Shown here piece by piece: positions 51,472-60,629 of a stretch of DNA of 64,000 nucleotides. Numbering within the stretch: the stretch's first letter is position 1; every line of letters begins with the position of its first letter. The notes beneath the pieces are model-generated. The model did no database searches. It had not been told where the DNA came from and saw nothing but the letters and a program-made list of their open reading frames with translations. This stretch comes from Roseiarcus sp963806935 (GTDB taxonomy: Bacteria; Pseudomonadota; Alphaproteobacteria; Rhizobiales; Beijerinckiaceae). The DNA lies in NCBI GenBank assembly GCA_963806935.1, contig CAWEAT010000022.1, positions 62,001 through 126,000 on the forward strand, written 5' to 3'. A program made the translations under genes and the position numbers.

Positions 51472-52125
51472 GTGCCGCCTAAACTGATCGTCGCCAACAA
51501 GGCCTATTCGTCCTGGTCGCTGAGGCCGTGGATCCTGCTCGCGTATTTCAAGATCCCGTTCGAAGAGCTTGTTATCGCCATGGATCGGCCCGAGACGCGG
51601 GCCAACATGCTCAAATATGCGCCGACGGGAAAGTGTCCATCGCTGCATGACGGCAAGATCGCAGTCTGGGAGTTGCTCGCGATCATCGAATATATCGCCG
51701 AGGCCTATCCCGACAAGGCGATCTGGCCGAAGGGCAGGGCGGCGCGGGCCCATGCGCGGGCGCTCGCCAACGAGATGCACGCCGGATTCGGCGCCCTGAG
51801 GCAGGCGTGTCCGACCAATTTCCGGCGGCCGGTCAGGGCGATCACGCTTACGACTGAAGTTAAGGTCGATGTCGCGCGCATCGAGGCCGCTTGGGCGCAC
51901 GCGCGCGCGACTTTCGGCAAGGGAGGGCCCTATCTCTTCGGGCGGTTCTCCGCCGCTGACGCGATGTTTGCGCCGGTCGTCAACCGCTTCCATGTCTACG
52001 ACATCCCGGTCTCGAAGATGACGCGCGCCTATATGGAGGCCATCATGGCCCTGCCGGCGTGGAAGGCGTGGATCGCCGACGCCCACGCGGAGCCCTGGCG
52101 GATCGAACATTATGAGGCGATCTGA
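51472..52125 (+). CDS. Glutathione S-transferase family protein
   Basis: 217 aa from GTG 51472. Thioredoxin-fold N-domain with KAYSSWSLRPWILLAYFKIP (catalytic Ser region) and GKCPSLHDGKIAVWELLAII, where the cis-Pro follows KC and ELLAI replaces the usual ESLAI. C-terminal helical domain GKGGPYLFGRFSAADAMFAP is typical. Matches the group of alphaproteobacterial GSTs with YSSWSLR N-terminus. Substrate unknown. The MCC beta gene follows after 280 bases. Confidence 0.91.
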   Translation: MPPKLIVANKAYSSWSLRPWILLAYFKIPFEELVIAMDRPETRANMLKYAPTGKCPSLHDGKIAVWELLAIIEYIAEAYPDKAIWPKGRAARAHARALANEMHAGFGALRQACPTNFRRPVRAITLTTEVKVDVARIEAAWAHARATFGKGGPYLFGRFSAADAMFAPVVNRFHVYDIPVSKMTRAYMEAIMALPAWKAWIADAHAEPWRIEHYEAI

Positions 52126-52237
52126 CGAGATCCAAAACCGTTGAGTGCGCAGAGCGAACCGCGCGCCCCCAAGTGAAAGATGAGCGCCGGTGACCCGCCC
52201 TTACATTGTGTACGGAAACAGCGCGTGACGACGACTA

Positions 52238-52259
52238 AATGTTGCAAATAAGCAACATT
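52238..52259. promoter_or_regulatory. 8-bp perfect palindrome upstream of MCC beta
   Basis: AATGTTGC-AAATAA-GCAACATT. It lies 147 bases before the MCC beta ATG in an A/T-rich stretch. A second, shorter inverted repeat GCTTGC/GCAAGC is at 52362-52367 and 52377-52382. The spacing and symmetry suggest an operator for a dimeric regulator; which one is unknown. Confidence 0.45.
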
Positions 52260-52405
52260 ACGCATGCTCTAGCGGAAGCCAAGCATTCGCGGATTATTAT
52301 TATGAGATCGGCAATAGCTTCGCCCGCAGTGTCGCAGGTGAACAACGACAACAACGTTGGCGCTTGCCGCAAAGTTGCAAGCTGGGACTGGGGAATTCAG
52401 ACGCG

Positions 52406-54013
52406 ATGACGCGGATTAAGAGCGCATTGACTGCGAGGGCAGGCGATCGCGAAGCCAACGCGGCTGAATGGCGGCGACTCGTCGACGAGCTCAACCTGCG
52501 CCGGCAGGTCGCCGCCGAGGGCGGGTCAAGCAAGGCCCGCGAACGTCACGTCGCTCGCGGCAAGCTTCTGGCCCGCGAACGCATCGCTGGCCTGATCGAT
52601 CCCGGTTCCCCGTTTCTGGAAATCGGCGCGCTCGCGGCCTTCGGCATGTATGAGGGCGACGTGCACGGCGCCGGGCTCATTGCAGGCATCGGCGCCGTCA
52701 ACGGCCGCGAGGCCATGATCATCGCCAACGACCCGACAATCAAGGGCGGGACGTATTATCCGATCACCGTCAAGAAGCATCTGCGCGCCCAGGAGATCGC
52801 CGCAGAGAACCGGCTGCCTTGCGTGTATCTGGTCGATTCGGGCGGGGCGAATCTGCCCCACCAGGCCGAGGTCTTTCCGGACCGCGAGCATTTCGGGCGG
52901 ATCTTCTTCAACCAGGCGCGCATGTCCGCCGCCGGCATCGCCCAAATCGCGGTCGTGATGGGATCCTGCACCGCGGGCGGCGCCTATGTCCCGGCGATGT
53001 CGGACGAAACAATCATCGTCGACAAGCAAGGCACGATTTTTCTGGCCGGGCCGCCGCTGGTCAAGGCGGCCACCGGCGAGACGGTGGGAGCGGAGGAGCT
53101 CGGCGGCGGAGAGATGCATACCCGCGTCTCGGGCGTCGCCGACACGCTTGCGCGCGACGACGCGCATGCGCTTGCGCTCGCGCGGCGGGCGATCGCCAAC
53201 CTGAACCGGGAGCCCAAGCGAGCGATCGAGTGGGCGAAGCCGGTCGAGCCCTTCTATCCGGCCGAGGAGCTTGAGCTGATCATGCCGATCGACCTTCGCC
53301 AGCAGGTCGACGCCCATGAGATCATCGCCCGGATCGTTGACGGTTCGGAATTCGACGCCTTCAAGCCGCGCTATGGCACGACGCTGGTGACCGGTTTTGC
53401 CCGCCTTTCGGGCATGCTCATCGGCGTCATCGCCAGCAATGGCGTGCTGTTTTCGGACAGCGCGCTGAAGGGGGCGCATTTCGTCCAACTCTGCGCTCAG
53501 CGCAACGTTCCGATGCTGTTCATGCAGAATATCTCAGGCTTCATGGTTGGACAGCGCTACGAGGCGGGGGGCATCGCCAAGGATGGAGCAAAACTGGTCA
53601 CCGCGGTCGCCTGCGCCAACGTACCCAAGATCACGCTCATTTTCGGCGGCTCGTTCGGCGCCGGCAACTACGGCATGTGCGGGCGCGCCTATTCTCCGCG
53701 CTTTTTGTTCATGTGGCCCAACGCGCGCATCAGCGTGATGGGCGGCGAACAGGCGGCGAGCGTGCTCGCCACTCTGAGACGGGACGCGCTCGAGGGCGAA
53801 GGACGCGAATGGCCGAAGGACGACGAGGAAGCATTCAAGGCGCCGCTTCGGGCCAAATATGAAGCCGAAGGGTCGCCGTACTACGCCACCGCCCGCCTCT
53901 GGGATGACGGCATCGTCACGCCCCGCGAAACCCGGCGGGTCCTTTCGCTCGCCTTTTCCGCCACGCTCAACGCCGGGGTCGAGCCGACCCGCTTCGGCGT
54001 CTTTCGCATGTAG
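52406..54013 (+). CDS. Methylcrotonyl-CoA carboxylase carboxyltransferase (beta) subunit
   Basis: 535 aa from ATG 52406 (MTRIKSALTARAGDREANAA). Carboxyltransferase halves: ARGKLLARERIAGLIDPGSP, VYLVDSGGANLPHQAEVFPD, SCTAGGAYVPAMSDETIIVD, FARLSGMLIGVIASNGVLFS, MLFMQNISGFMVGQRYEAGG and FGGSFGAGNYGMCGRAYSPR. The SGGANLPHQ and NISGFMVG forms separate MCC beta from propionyl- and acetyl-CoA carboxylases. It carboxylates 3-methylcrotonyl-CoA in leucine breakdown. The biotin-bearing alpha subunit lies at 57601-59549, same strand, not adjacent. Confidence 0.95.
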   Translation: MTRIKSALTARAGDREANAAEWRRLVDELNLRRQVAAEGGSSKARERHVARGKLLARERIAGLIDPGSPFLEIGALAAFGMYEGDVHGAGLIAGIGAVNGREAMIIANDPTIKGGTYYPITVKKHLRAQEIAAENRLPCVYLVDSGGANLPHQAEVFPDREHFGRIFFNQARMSAAGIAQIAVVMGSCTAGGAYVPAMSDETIIVDKQGTIFLAGPPLVKAATGETVGAEELGGGEMHTRVSGVADTLARDDAHALALARRAIANLNREPKRAIEWAKPVEPFYPAEELELIMPIDLRQQVDAHEIIARIVDGSEFDAFKPRYGTTLVTGFARLSGMLIGVIASNGVLFSDSALKGAHFVQLCAQRNVPMLFMQNISGFMVGQRYEAGGIAKDGAKLVTAVACANVPKITLIFGGSFGAGNYGMCGRAYSPRFLFMWPNARISVMGGEQAASVLATLRRDALEGEGREWPKDDEEAFKAPLRAKYEAEGSPYYATARLWDDGIVTPRETRRVLSLAFSATLNAGVEPTRFGVFRM

Positions 54014-54039
54014 CCATCGATCAGGAGCATCAGAAACCA

Positions 54040-54945
54040 ATGAGCGTGCCCAGTTTTCAGCAACTCATGTTGCCGGCGTTGCAGACGATTGGGCAGCGTT
54101 ATGACGAGATCAGCATCGCGGGTCTCGAGGAGGAGGTGAGCAAGCACCTGAGAATGTCGCCGGAGGAACGCCAGGTGATGCTGCCGAGCGGCAATCAAAC
54201 GCTGTTCGGCAACCGTTTGAACTGGGCCAGGTCCTACCTTTCCAAAGCGGGCCTCATCGAACTGCCTCGCCGCGGCTACTGCCGCGCCACCGACCGCGGC
54301 CGGAAGCTTCTCGCCGAGGGGGTCAGCGAGATCGACCTTGGACTGTTGGAGCGATATCCTGAATTCGTCGCCTGGCGCAGCCAGAACAAGGTCGCCGAGG
54401 TGGTGGAGGAACCCGGGATGCGGGAGAACGCCGAGGCGTTGATCGCGTCCAGTTTCGAGCTCCTCAACAGCGAGCTTGGGCGCGAGATCGTCGAGCGGGT
54501 CCATTCCTTCAGTCCCGCGTTCTTCGAGCGCCTGATCGTCGACCTCCTGGTGCGGATGGGCTACGGCGGCGGCCGCGCCGAGATGGGGCGCGCGCTCGGC
54601 CGGGTCGGCGACGGCGGCGTCGACGGCGTCATCAAGGAGGACGAGCTCGGTCTCGACGTCGTCTATGTCCAGGCCAAGCGGCTCGATCCGGATACCGGCG
54701 TGCCGCTGCGCGAAGTGCGCGATTTCGTCGGCGGACTGGAAGGTCATCGGGCGAGCAAGGGGGTCTTTGTGACGACCTCGTATTTTCCCGGCACCGCCTA
54801 CGACTTCATCACCCGGGTTTCCAAGCGCGTCGTGCTCATCGATGGGCAAGAGCTCGCCAACCTGATGATCCGCCATCGGGTCGGCATCCGGGTCAAGGAC
54901 GTCTACGAAGTGCGAAAAATCGATGAGAACTATTTCATCGAGTAG
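54040..54945 (+). CDS. Mrr-type restriction endonuclease
   Basis: 301 aa. N-terminal Mrr_N winged helix (residues 1-95): FQQLMLPALQTIGQRYDEIS, LFGNRLNWARSYLSKAGLIE, RRGYCRATDRGRKLLAEGVS. C-terminal Mrr catalytic domain: FFERLIVDLLVRMGYGGGRA, Asp195 in DGGVDGVIKED, and Gln211-x-Lys213 in VVYVQAKRLD, the D...QxK form of the PD-(D/E)xK nuclease. Mrr enzymes cleave modified DNA (type IV restriction). No methylase gene is beside it. It starts 26 bases after the MCC beta stop, so it is probably cotranscribed with it. Confidence 0.92.
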   Translation: MSVPSFQQLMLPALQTIGQRYDEISIAGLEEEVSKHLRMSPEERQVMLPSGNQTLFGNRLNWARSYLSKAGLIELPRRGYCRATDRGRKLLAEGVSEIDLGLLERYPEFVAWRSQNKVAEVVEEPGMRENAEALIASSFELLNSELGREIVERVHSFSPAFFERLIVDLLVRMGYGGGRAEMGRALGRVGDGGVDGVIKEDELGLDVVYVQAKRLDPDTGVPLREVRDFVGGLEGHRASKGVFVTTSYFPGTAYDFITRVSKRVVLIDGQELANLMIRHRVGIRVKDVYEVRKIDENYFIE

Positions 54946-54966
54946 ACCGTCGCGGAGGGCCGGGGG

Positions 54967-55380
54967 TCACGTTTTGCGCCGGGCCGAGCTTCGCGCCATG
55001 AACCCGAGGGCCACGGCAAGGACCACGGCGGTCAGTGCGGATTGCTTCGGTCCGAGCGAGGATGCGCTCTGCGCCAGCAGCGAGACGACCTGCGGCAGCG
55101 TCGCGCCAGAGGCCGGCGTGGCGGCAGGCTCGGGGCGGCGGCCGACGATCAGAGGCGCCGTCGCGAGCAGCCCAAGAACGAGAGCGACCGCCGCGACGAT
55201 CAGCGCCGCTACGGGCGGTCCGTACAGCGGCTCCAGCCAGAAGAACAGCGCGTAGAAGAGAGCTGCGACAGCGAACAGAAAGAACACGCCCGCCACGATC
55301 CCGAACGCTGCCGGACGGGCGACGCGACCAACGGCGGCCTGTGCCCGCTGCCGTGCGATCGCGGTGATGTCGTTCACCAT
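54967..55380 (-). CDS. Phage-holin-like (DUF1469-type) membrane protein
   Basis: 137 aa from ATG 55380. A helical N-terminus (DITAIARQRAQAAVGRVARP), two adjoining membrane helices (FGIVAGVFFLFAVAALFYAL and VAALIVAAVALVLGLLATAP), then a helical tail with a third hydrophobic stretch (SALTAVVLAVALGFMARSSA). Similar to the putative Actinobacteriophage holin III/DUF1469 group, which in bacteria accompanies DUF883 and YqjD/YqjE-like stress proteins. The DUF883 gene lies 4 bases upstream. Role unknown. Confidence 0.8.
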   Translation of the reverse strand: MVNDITAIARQRAQAAVGRVARPAAFGIVAGVFFLFAVAALFYALFFWLEPLYGPPVAALIVAAVALVLGLLATAPLIVGRRPEPAATPASGATLPQVVSLLAQSASSLGPKQSALTAVVLAVALGFMARSSARRKT

Positions 55381-55384
55381 CGTC

Positions 55385-55717
55385 CTAACCGCGGACGAGA
55401 AGGGCAAGAAGCAACCCGGCTGAGAACGCGACGCCAACCGCGGCGAGCGGGTTCTTTCGGATCGCGGCGCTCAACTGTTCGGTTGCTTGCGCCAGCTCTT
55501 CATTGCCCGCGAGGCGGTCGCGGCCTTCGCGATAGAGGCTGGACGCCGCCGCGGCCGCCTTCGCCCCGACATCGTCGAGGTGAGCCTGGGCGACGATGTC
55601 CTTGGCGTTTTCAAGCGCGTGCTGGGCTCGCTTTGTGGCGGCCGACAGCGCCGCGGCGCCCGGGTTCTCGTGGCCTTCCGCGTCTTCGCCGTTTTCCGGC
55701 CGGTCCTTCTTCGTCAT
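55385..55717 (-). CDS. DUF883 / ElaB-YqjD family membrane-anchored protein
   Basis: 110 aa. Charged N-terminus, a long amphipathic helix (ATKRAQHALENAKDIVAQAH, then DDVGAKAAAAASSLYREGRD), and a C-terminal membrane anchor NPLAAVGVAFSAGLLLALLV with the family RKNP box just before. YqjD-type proteins tether ribosomes to the inner membrane in E. coli under stress; that role here is only inferred by family. Forms a two-gene unit with the holin-like gene. Confidence 0.87.
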   Translation of the reverse strand: MTKKDRPENGEDAEGHENPGAAALSAATKRAQHALENAKDIVAQAHLDDVGAKAAAAASSLYREGRDRLAGNEELAQATEQLSAAIRKNPLAAVGVAFSAGLLLALLVRG

Positions 55718-55819
55718 CTGCTCCCCTCCCTGAACATAAGCGCCGCCGCGATTCCGCCCGCTCGCCAGTCATGTCGCGAGCAGGCTTGCCTATCGCGCAC
55801 GGCAACTGCGATCGTCGGC

Positions 55820-56302
55820 TCAGTGCACCGACGTCAGCGTGACGGTTGTGATCCCGCCGGCGATGTTCACGCCGGTCTGCCCCTGGATCGATAGCGGCTG
55901 CAACGAGAACGAGCGGCCGGTCCCGCCGACCAGCGCGTTGGCGCCGAGACCCGCGCCGGCGGTCGCCTGGGCTCCGAGGCCGGCGTAAGTGCCCGCGAGC
56001 GCCCCATGCGGCACGCCGCTGGTCGGGGCAAGAACGCCCCAGACCAAGGTGCCTTCCTGAACCGCGCCAATCGCGACCCCGAATTGGTCGATGCGGCCGG
56101 TATAAAGATCGGGCGGCCCGCCATTGGCGCCAACAAAGCTGCAGGTCATCGTTTGCTTCTGCGTCAGGATCAAGCCGATGCCCGCCGACACATCGCAGGT
56201 CAGGGTGCCGGCTTGCACATTGGTCTGCGCCGGGGCGGGGGACGCTGCGAACGCGGCCAAAGCCAAAACGGCGGCCAAGCATGCGATATGGCGAATTGTC
56301 AT
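55820..56302 (-). CDS. DUF992 family exported protein
   Basis: 160 aa from ATG 56302, with GGGAGAG upstream. Signal peptide RHIACLAAVLALAAFAASPA-PAQ. DUF992 pattern: VQAGTLTCDVSAGIGLILTQ, KQTMTCSFVGANGGPPDLYT, GRIDQFGVAIGAVQEGTLVW and LAGTYAGLGAQATAGAGLGA, ending in SFSLQPLSIQGQTGVNIAGG. Small periplasmic or outer-surface proteins of Hyphomicrobiales, function unknown. Confidence 0.92.
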   Translation of the reverse strand: MTIRHIACLAAVLALAAFAASPAPAQTNVQAGTLTCDVSAGIGLILTQKQTMTCSFVGANGGPPDLYTGRIDQFGVAIGAVQEGTLVWGVLAPTSGVPHGALAGTYAGLGAQATAGAGLGANALVGGTGRSFSLQPLSIQGQTGVNIAGGITTVTLTSVH

Positions 56303-56418
56303 TTTGAAAATCTCTCCCGGCAGTTCGATCCGGCGCGACCCTAGCCGTTGAAGGTAGCTTCGAACCTTGATCGATGTCAAAACGCCAGCGGCGTTTCCTG
56401 GGCGCGATTCCCTTCGAG

Positions 56419-57430
56419 CTAAGAAGCGGCCTTGTCGGACCGGCCGCCAGACGCGGCTTGCGGCATATCCTGGCGCAGCCACAATTCCGCAGCGACCCGG
56501 CCGCTGGCTTGCAGGCGTTCGAGGAAGTCCCAGTCGAGGTTGCCCGCGCTTTCGTCCGCCAGGCCCTCGAACTCCTCGTCGACCGAAATGCGGCCGATGC
56601 GCAGCCGTCGCAATTTCTCGGTCGCGCCGCTCATTTTTCCGAATTTGAGCGTCTCAAGTTCGCTATTGAGCGTTGCGTTGAACTGGATCTGCTCGATGCG
56701 CTTGGCAATATCGCGCGCGGTCCTCGGCAGCCGATCCGATTTGATCGGCGTGACCTGGACGACGAGCGCGTGATCGCATTCCGAGGCCCGGATCAGCGGG
56801 ATCAGCGGCGGATTGGCCGCGTAGCCGCCGTCCCAATAGGCCTCGCCGTCGATTTCGATCGCGTGATGCAGGAGGGGCAGGCAGGCGGAGGCGAGGACAG
56901 CCTCGACCGTCAGCTCTGCGTTGGTCAGAATTCTGAGACGGCCGTCGCTGACCCGGGTCACGGCGATGAGGAGCTTGATCGGGGAGCGGTCGCCGGAGGC
57001 GGTCGAAATCGACCGACGCCAGGAGCGCCTCGCGCAGCGGGTTCAGATTTAGCGGATTGAACTGATAGGGCGACAGCGAGCGGAGCGCGAGCTCGAGCCC
57101 GGCGCCGAACGGAGAATCGGACGGTTTCGGGATCAGCGCCGCCGCCCGGCTCATCCGCCGCCAGAACTGGGCCAGGCGCGCCCGCGCCTCGTCTGGCCCG
57201 CCGTCGACCATGCCCGCCGCCAGCAGCACAGCATTGACGGCGCCGGCGCTGGCGCCGCTGATCGCGTCAAAGCCGATTGCCGGCTCTTCCAGGAGCCGGT
57301 CGAGGACGCCCCACGTGAACGCGCCGAACGAGCCGCCGCCCTGCAGCGCGAGCGAAAGCCGCTCGGGCGGCCAGCTGGGAACAGGCTCCGCGAGGCCGAT
57401 GAAGGCGCGCGCTCTGTCGATGAAGGTCAT
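56419..57430 (-). CDS. Patatin-like phospholipase (frameshifted)
   Basis: N-terminal part: LSLALQGGGSFGAFTWGVLD (oxyanion loop GGGSFGAF) and AISGASAGAVNAVLLAAG (nucleophile GASAG). The frame breaks at 56981-56984, a GGGG run; with one base removed, DFDRLRRPL joins PIKLLIAVTRVSDGRLRILT and continues to the catalytic Asp in YWDGGYAANPPLIPLI, stopping at 56419. Corrected length about 336 aa. Patatin lipases use a Ser-Asp dyad to hydrolyse acyl lipids. Cytoplasmic, no signal peptide. Divergent from MCC alpha. Confidence 0.9.
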
Positions 57431-57600
57431 CGGCGGGACGATCCATTGGTTGCAATTGGAGGGGGCGCACGGATTGTGACCTCCATTTGTGACTTTCTTT
57501 GGCTCGGGCGCGACGCCCGCCTCATGCCCGATGCAGGCCGCAATCGCGCGCTCGCCATCAGCGACGCGGTTCGCTAGACAAGGCGCTCCCGGAGCTTGAC

Positions 57601-59549
57601 ATGTTCGCCAACGTCCTCATCGCCAATCGCGGCGAGATCGCGTGCCGGATCATTCGCACCGCGCGGGCCATGGGGATCCGCGCGATCGTCCTGCATACGC
57701 CGGTCGACCGCGGGTCGCTGTTCACCCGGCTCGCCGACGAAGCGCACGAGATCGGCGAGGGCGCGAGCGGCTATCTCGACCAGGACGCGATTGTCGCGCT
57801 GGCGCGGAAAGTCGGCGCCCAGTGCCTGCATCCCGGCTACGGCTTTTTGTCCGAGAACGCCGATTTCGCCGAACGGTGCGCCGCTGCCGGCGTCGTCTTC
57901 GTCGGTCCGCCGGCCGCGGCGATGAGGACCATGGGCTTGAAAAGCTCGGCCAAGGCGCTGATGCAGCGAGCCGGCGTGCCTGTTGTCCCCGGGTACCACG
58001 GCGACAACCAGAACCCGAAGTTCCTCCGCGAGAAAGCCTATGAGATCGGCTATCCGGTGCTGATCAAGGCGATCGCCGGCGGAGGCGGGCGGGGCATGCG
58101 CCGGGTCGACGCTCACGTCGAGTTCGACGCCGGGCTCGAAAGCGCGATCCGCGAGGCCGAGGCGGCGTTCGGCGACGGACGGGTGCTGATCGAGAAATAC
58201 ATCGCCTCGCCCCGCCACATCGAATTGCAGGTGTTCGCCGACGCGCATGGCGGCTGCGTGCACCTTTACGAGCGCGACTGCTCGGCCCAGCGCCGGCATC
58301 AGAAGGTCGTCGAGGAATGCCCGGCTCCCGGACTGCCGGAGGAGACCCGCAGCGCGATGGCGAAGGCGGCGACCGACGCGGCGCTGGCCGCTGGCTATGT
58401 CGGGGCGGGCACGGTTGAGTTCATCGCCGATCCGTCGCGCGGCCTGAAGCCCGACGCTTTCTATTTCCTCGAGATGAACACGAGGCTTCAGGTTGAGCAT
58501 CCGGTCACCGAAGCGGTGACCGGCCTCGACCTGGTTGAATGGCAGTTCCGGATCGCGGCCGGCGAGCCGCTTCCGCTCGCCCAAAGCCAGATCGGCTGCT
58601 CCGGCGCGGCGGTCGAGGCGCGCATCTACGCCGAGGACCCGGAGCACAACTTTTTGCCCTCGGCCGGCCAGATCCATCTCCTGAACCTCAAGGGCGAGGA
58701 GGGGCTGAAGGGCGTCAGAGTCGACGCCGGCGTCGCCGCGGGCGACAGCGTCACGCCGTACTACGACCCGATGATCGCCAAGCTCATCGTTCATGGAGCC
58801 ACCCGCGCCGAGGCGCTGGCCGCCATGCTGAAAGAGCTCGACGACGCCGTCGTCATCGGGCCGAAGACCAATCTCGCCTTCCTCAAGGCGCTCGTGCGCA
58901 GCGCGGAGTTCGCGGCCGGAACGGTGAACACCGGCTTCATCGACGCCAATCTCGGGCGCCTCGGCGCCCAGCCGCATCCGCCCGACAGGCGCGCCGTCCA
59001 CGCCGCCGCGCTCCTGCTGTCCGACAAAGGCGCCGGACGCGACGCATCGCCGCCGGCTCCGTACGATCCGTGGCGAGTCTCCGACTCGTTCGAGCTCGTG
59101 GGCGCGCGCAGGATCGGCCTCGATGTGACGATCGACGGCATCCCCGCTCGCCTGCATCTCGTCGAGGGCGCCAACGCCGGCTTCGGCGATCGCGGCGGCC
59201 TCAAGCCGCGGGACGAGATCACGCTCTACGAGGCGGATGGCGGAATGTACGCCTTCGCCGGCGGCCGGCAGGCGTTCGTCGAGCTCGTCGACCCGTTTGC
59301 GAAGGCGGAGGGGCCGCGGAAGAGGGCAACTCCGCGATCCGCGCGCCGATGACCGGACGCGTGGCCGCGCTCGCGGTCCTCGAGGGCGATAAGGTCGAAG
59401 CCGGCCAGCGCCTTGCGGTCGTCGAAGCGATGAAGATGGAGCACGCCCTCGTCGCGCCGCACGCCGGCGTGGTGCGCGATCTTACCGTCGACGTCGGCGA
59501 TCAGGTCGATATGCGCGAGCGGATGATGCGGGTGGAGGCGGAGGGATAG
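57601..59549 (+). CDS. Methylcrotonyl-CoA carboxylase biotin-carboxylase (alpha) subunit (frameshifted before the biotin domain)
   Basis: Biotin carboxylase domain: MFANVLIANRGEIACRIIRT, GYGFLSENADFAERCAAAGV, IKAIAGGGGRGMRRVDAH (ATP-grasp), YERDCSAQRRHQKVVEECPA and FLEMNTRLQVEHPVTEAVTG. After the BT linker domain, the frame breaks in the GGGG run at 59310-59313. Adding one base leads into NSAIRAPMTGRVAALAVLEG and VVEAMKMEHALVAPHAG (biotinyl Lys), ending at 59549, 649 aa. Pairs with the beta subunit at 52406. The tandem arrangement, divided by Mrr and convergent genes, is unusual. Confidence 0.94.
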
Positions 59550-59891
59550 CTGAGAGGAGACAGCGGCGGCACAGACTACGGTCCGTTCGTGTTGTTTCTG
59601 TCAGCCCTCCCGGCGTTCGCCAGGCGATCCATTTGGCTTTTCTTGGCTCGCGGCCGGTTTCAGGCCGAAGGCGCCGCTCACCTGGGTTGGATAGTCTTGG
59701 GCTGGCTTGGATTCTCTCGTCCGAATCGAGAACTTTTCAGTGGGTTGCGGGCAGCGAAGCGGAAAACGATTTTTTCCGCGCCTTGTCGTCGCGCGGGCGG
59801 CGCAGCAACGGTTGGCGCGAGGAAGGGCAGGCGTCTTCATCAGGGCAGATTAGCCGAAGTTCTGATTTTCCGCAATCGATTTATCGGAAAC
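59550..59891. other. Intergenic stretch without a convincing gene
   Basis: 342 bases. A minus-strand open frame at 59601-59840 is Arg/Pro/Lys-rich with no recognisable motif and no good ribosome-binding site, so I leave it out. No tRNA or terminator pattern seen. Confidence 0.45.
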
Positions 59892-60605
59892 TCAGGCTGC
59901 AATCCGCTGGTCGGCCGGCAGGTTGACCGTCGCGGTCAACGGAAGGTGATCGGACGATCGCCGGGCCAGCGGCGTGTCATGGACCGCAAGGTCGGTGATC
60001 AGGCCCTTCGGCGAGCCGAAGATTCGGTCGAGCGGGAAAATCGGCCGCGGCGAAGGGAAGCTAAGAACGGACGGGGCGAGCCCGAACGTCGGCTCGAGGC
60101 GGCGCAGCGCCGAGCGCCGGCGCCGGCGCCACTCATTGAAGTCGCCGAGCAGGATGGTCGGCATCGCCGGAAGTTCGTGAAAGGCCGACAGGATTGCGTC
60201 GACCTGATCCACTCTAGAAAGACGCAGCAAGCCGAGATGGGCCGCGATGACGCGAAATTTCCCCTCGCCAAGATCCAGTTCCGCGACCACGGCCCCGCGA
60301 GGCTCGCCCCCCGGCAGCTTCAGGCGCGAACGTGAGTAGGAGATCGGATCGCTGCGCACGAGCAATGCGTTGCCGTGCCAGCCGTGACGGTGAGAAACGT
60401 CCGACTGCACCAGGAGTCTCATGCCCGTTTCATGTCTGATCGCCGCCGGATCGAGCAGGCCGCCGCGGCGGCCGAAACGCCGGTCGACTTCCTGAAGGGC
60501 GACGACATCGGCGCCAAGCTCGCGGATCACCCCGACAATTCGGTCGGGACGGGTCATGCCATCGGAGCCTCGGCACTTGTGGATGTTATAGGAAGCAACT
60601 TTCAC
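59892..60605 (-). CDS. Endonuclease/exonuclease/phosphatase (EEP) family protein
   Basis: 237 aa. EEP metal and catalytic motifs: VASYNIHKCRGSDG (Asn), ADVVALQEVDRRFG (Glu), VIAAHLGLLRLSRVDQ, TILLGDFNEWRRRR (DxN) and ARRSSDHLPLTATVNL (Asp-His). Likely a cytoplasmic phosphodiesterase. In many proteobacteria such genes sit directly upstream of a cardiolipin synthase gene, as here: the cls gene stops at 60630, about 25 bases before it on the same strand, so cls is upstream in the transcript. Confidence 0.9.
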   Translation of the reverse strand: MKVASYNIHKCRGSDGMTRPDRIVGVIRELGADVVALQEVDRRFGRRGGLLDPAAIRHETGMRLLVQSDVSHRHGWHGNALLVRSDPISYSRSRLKLPGGEPRGAVVAELDLGEGKFRVIAAHLGLLRLSRVDQVDAILSAFHELPAMPTILLGDFNEWRRRRRSALRRLEPTFGLAPSVLSFPSPRPIFPLDRIFGSPKGLITDLAVHDTPLARRSSDHLPLTATVNLPADQRIAA

Positions 60606-60629
60606 TCGAGACCTCGATCCGATGCGCGT

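Noticed and set aside
59601..59840. 79-codon minus-strand frame after MCC alpha
   Set aside because: Low-complexity basic sequence with no recognisable pattern or start signal.
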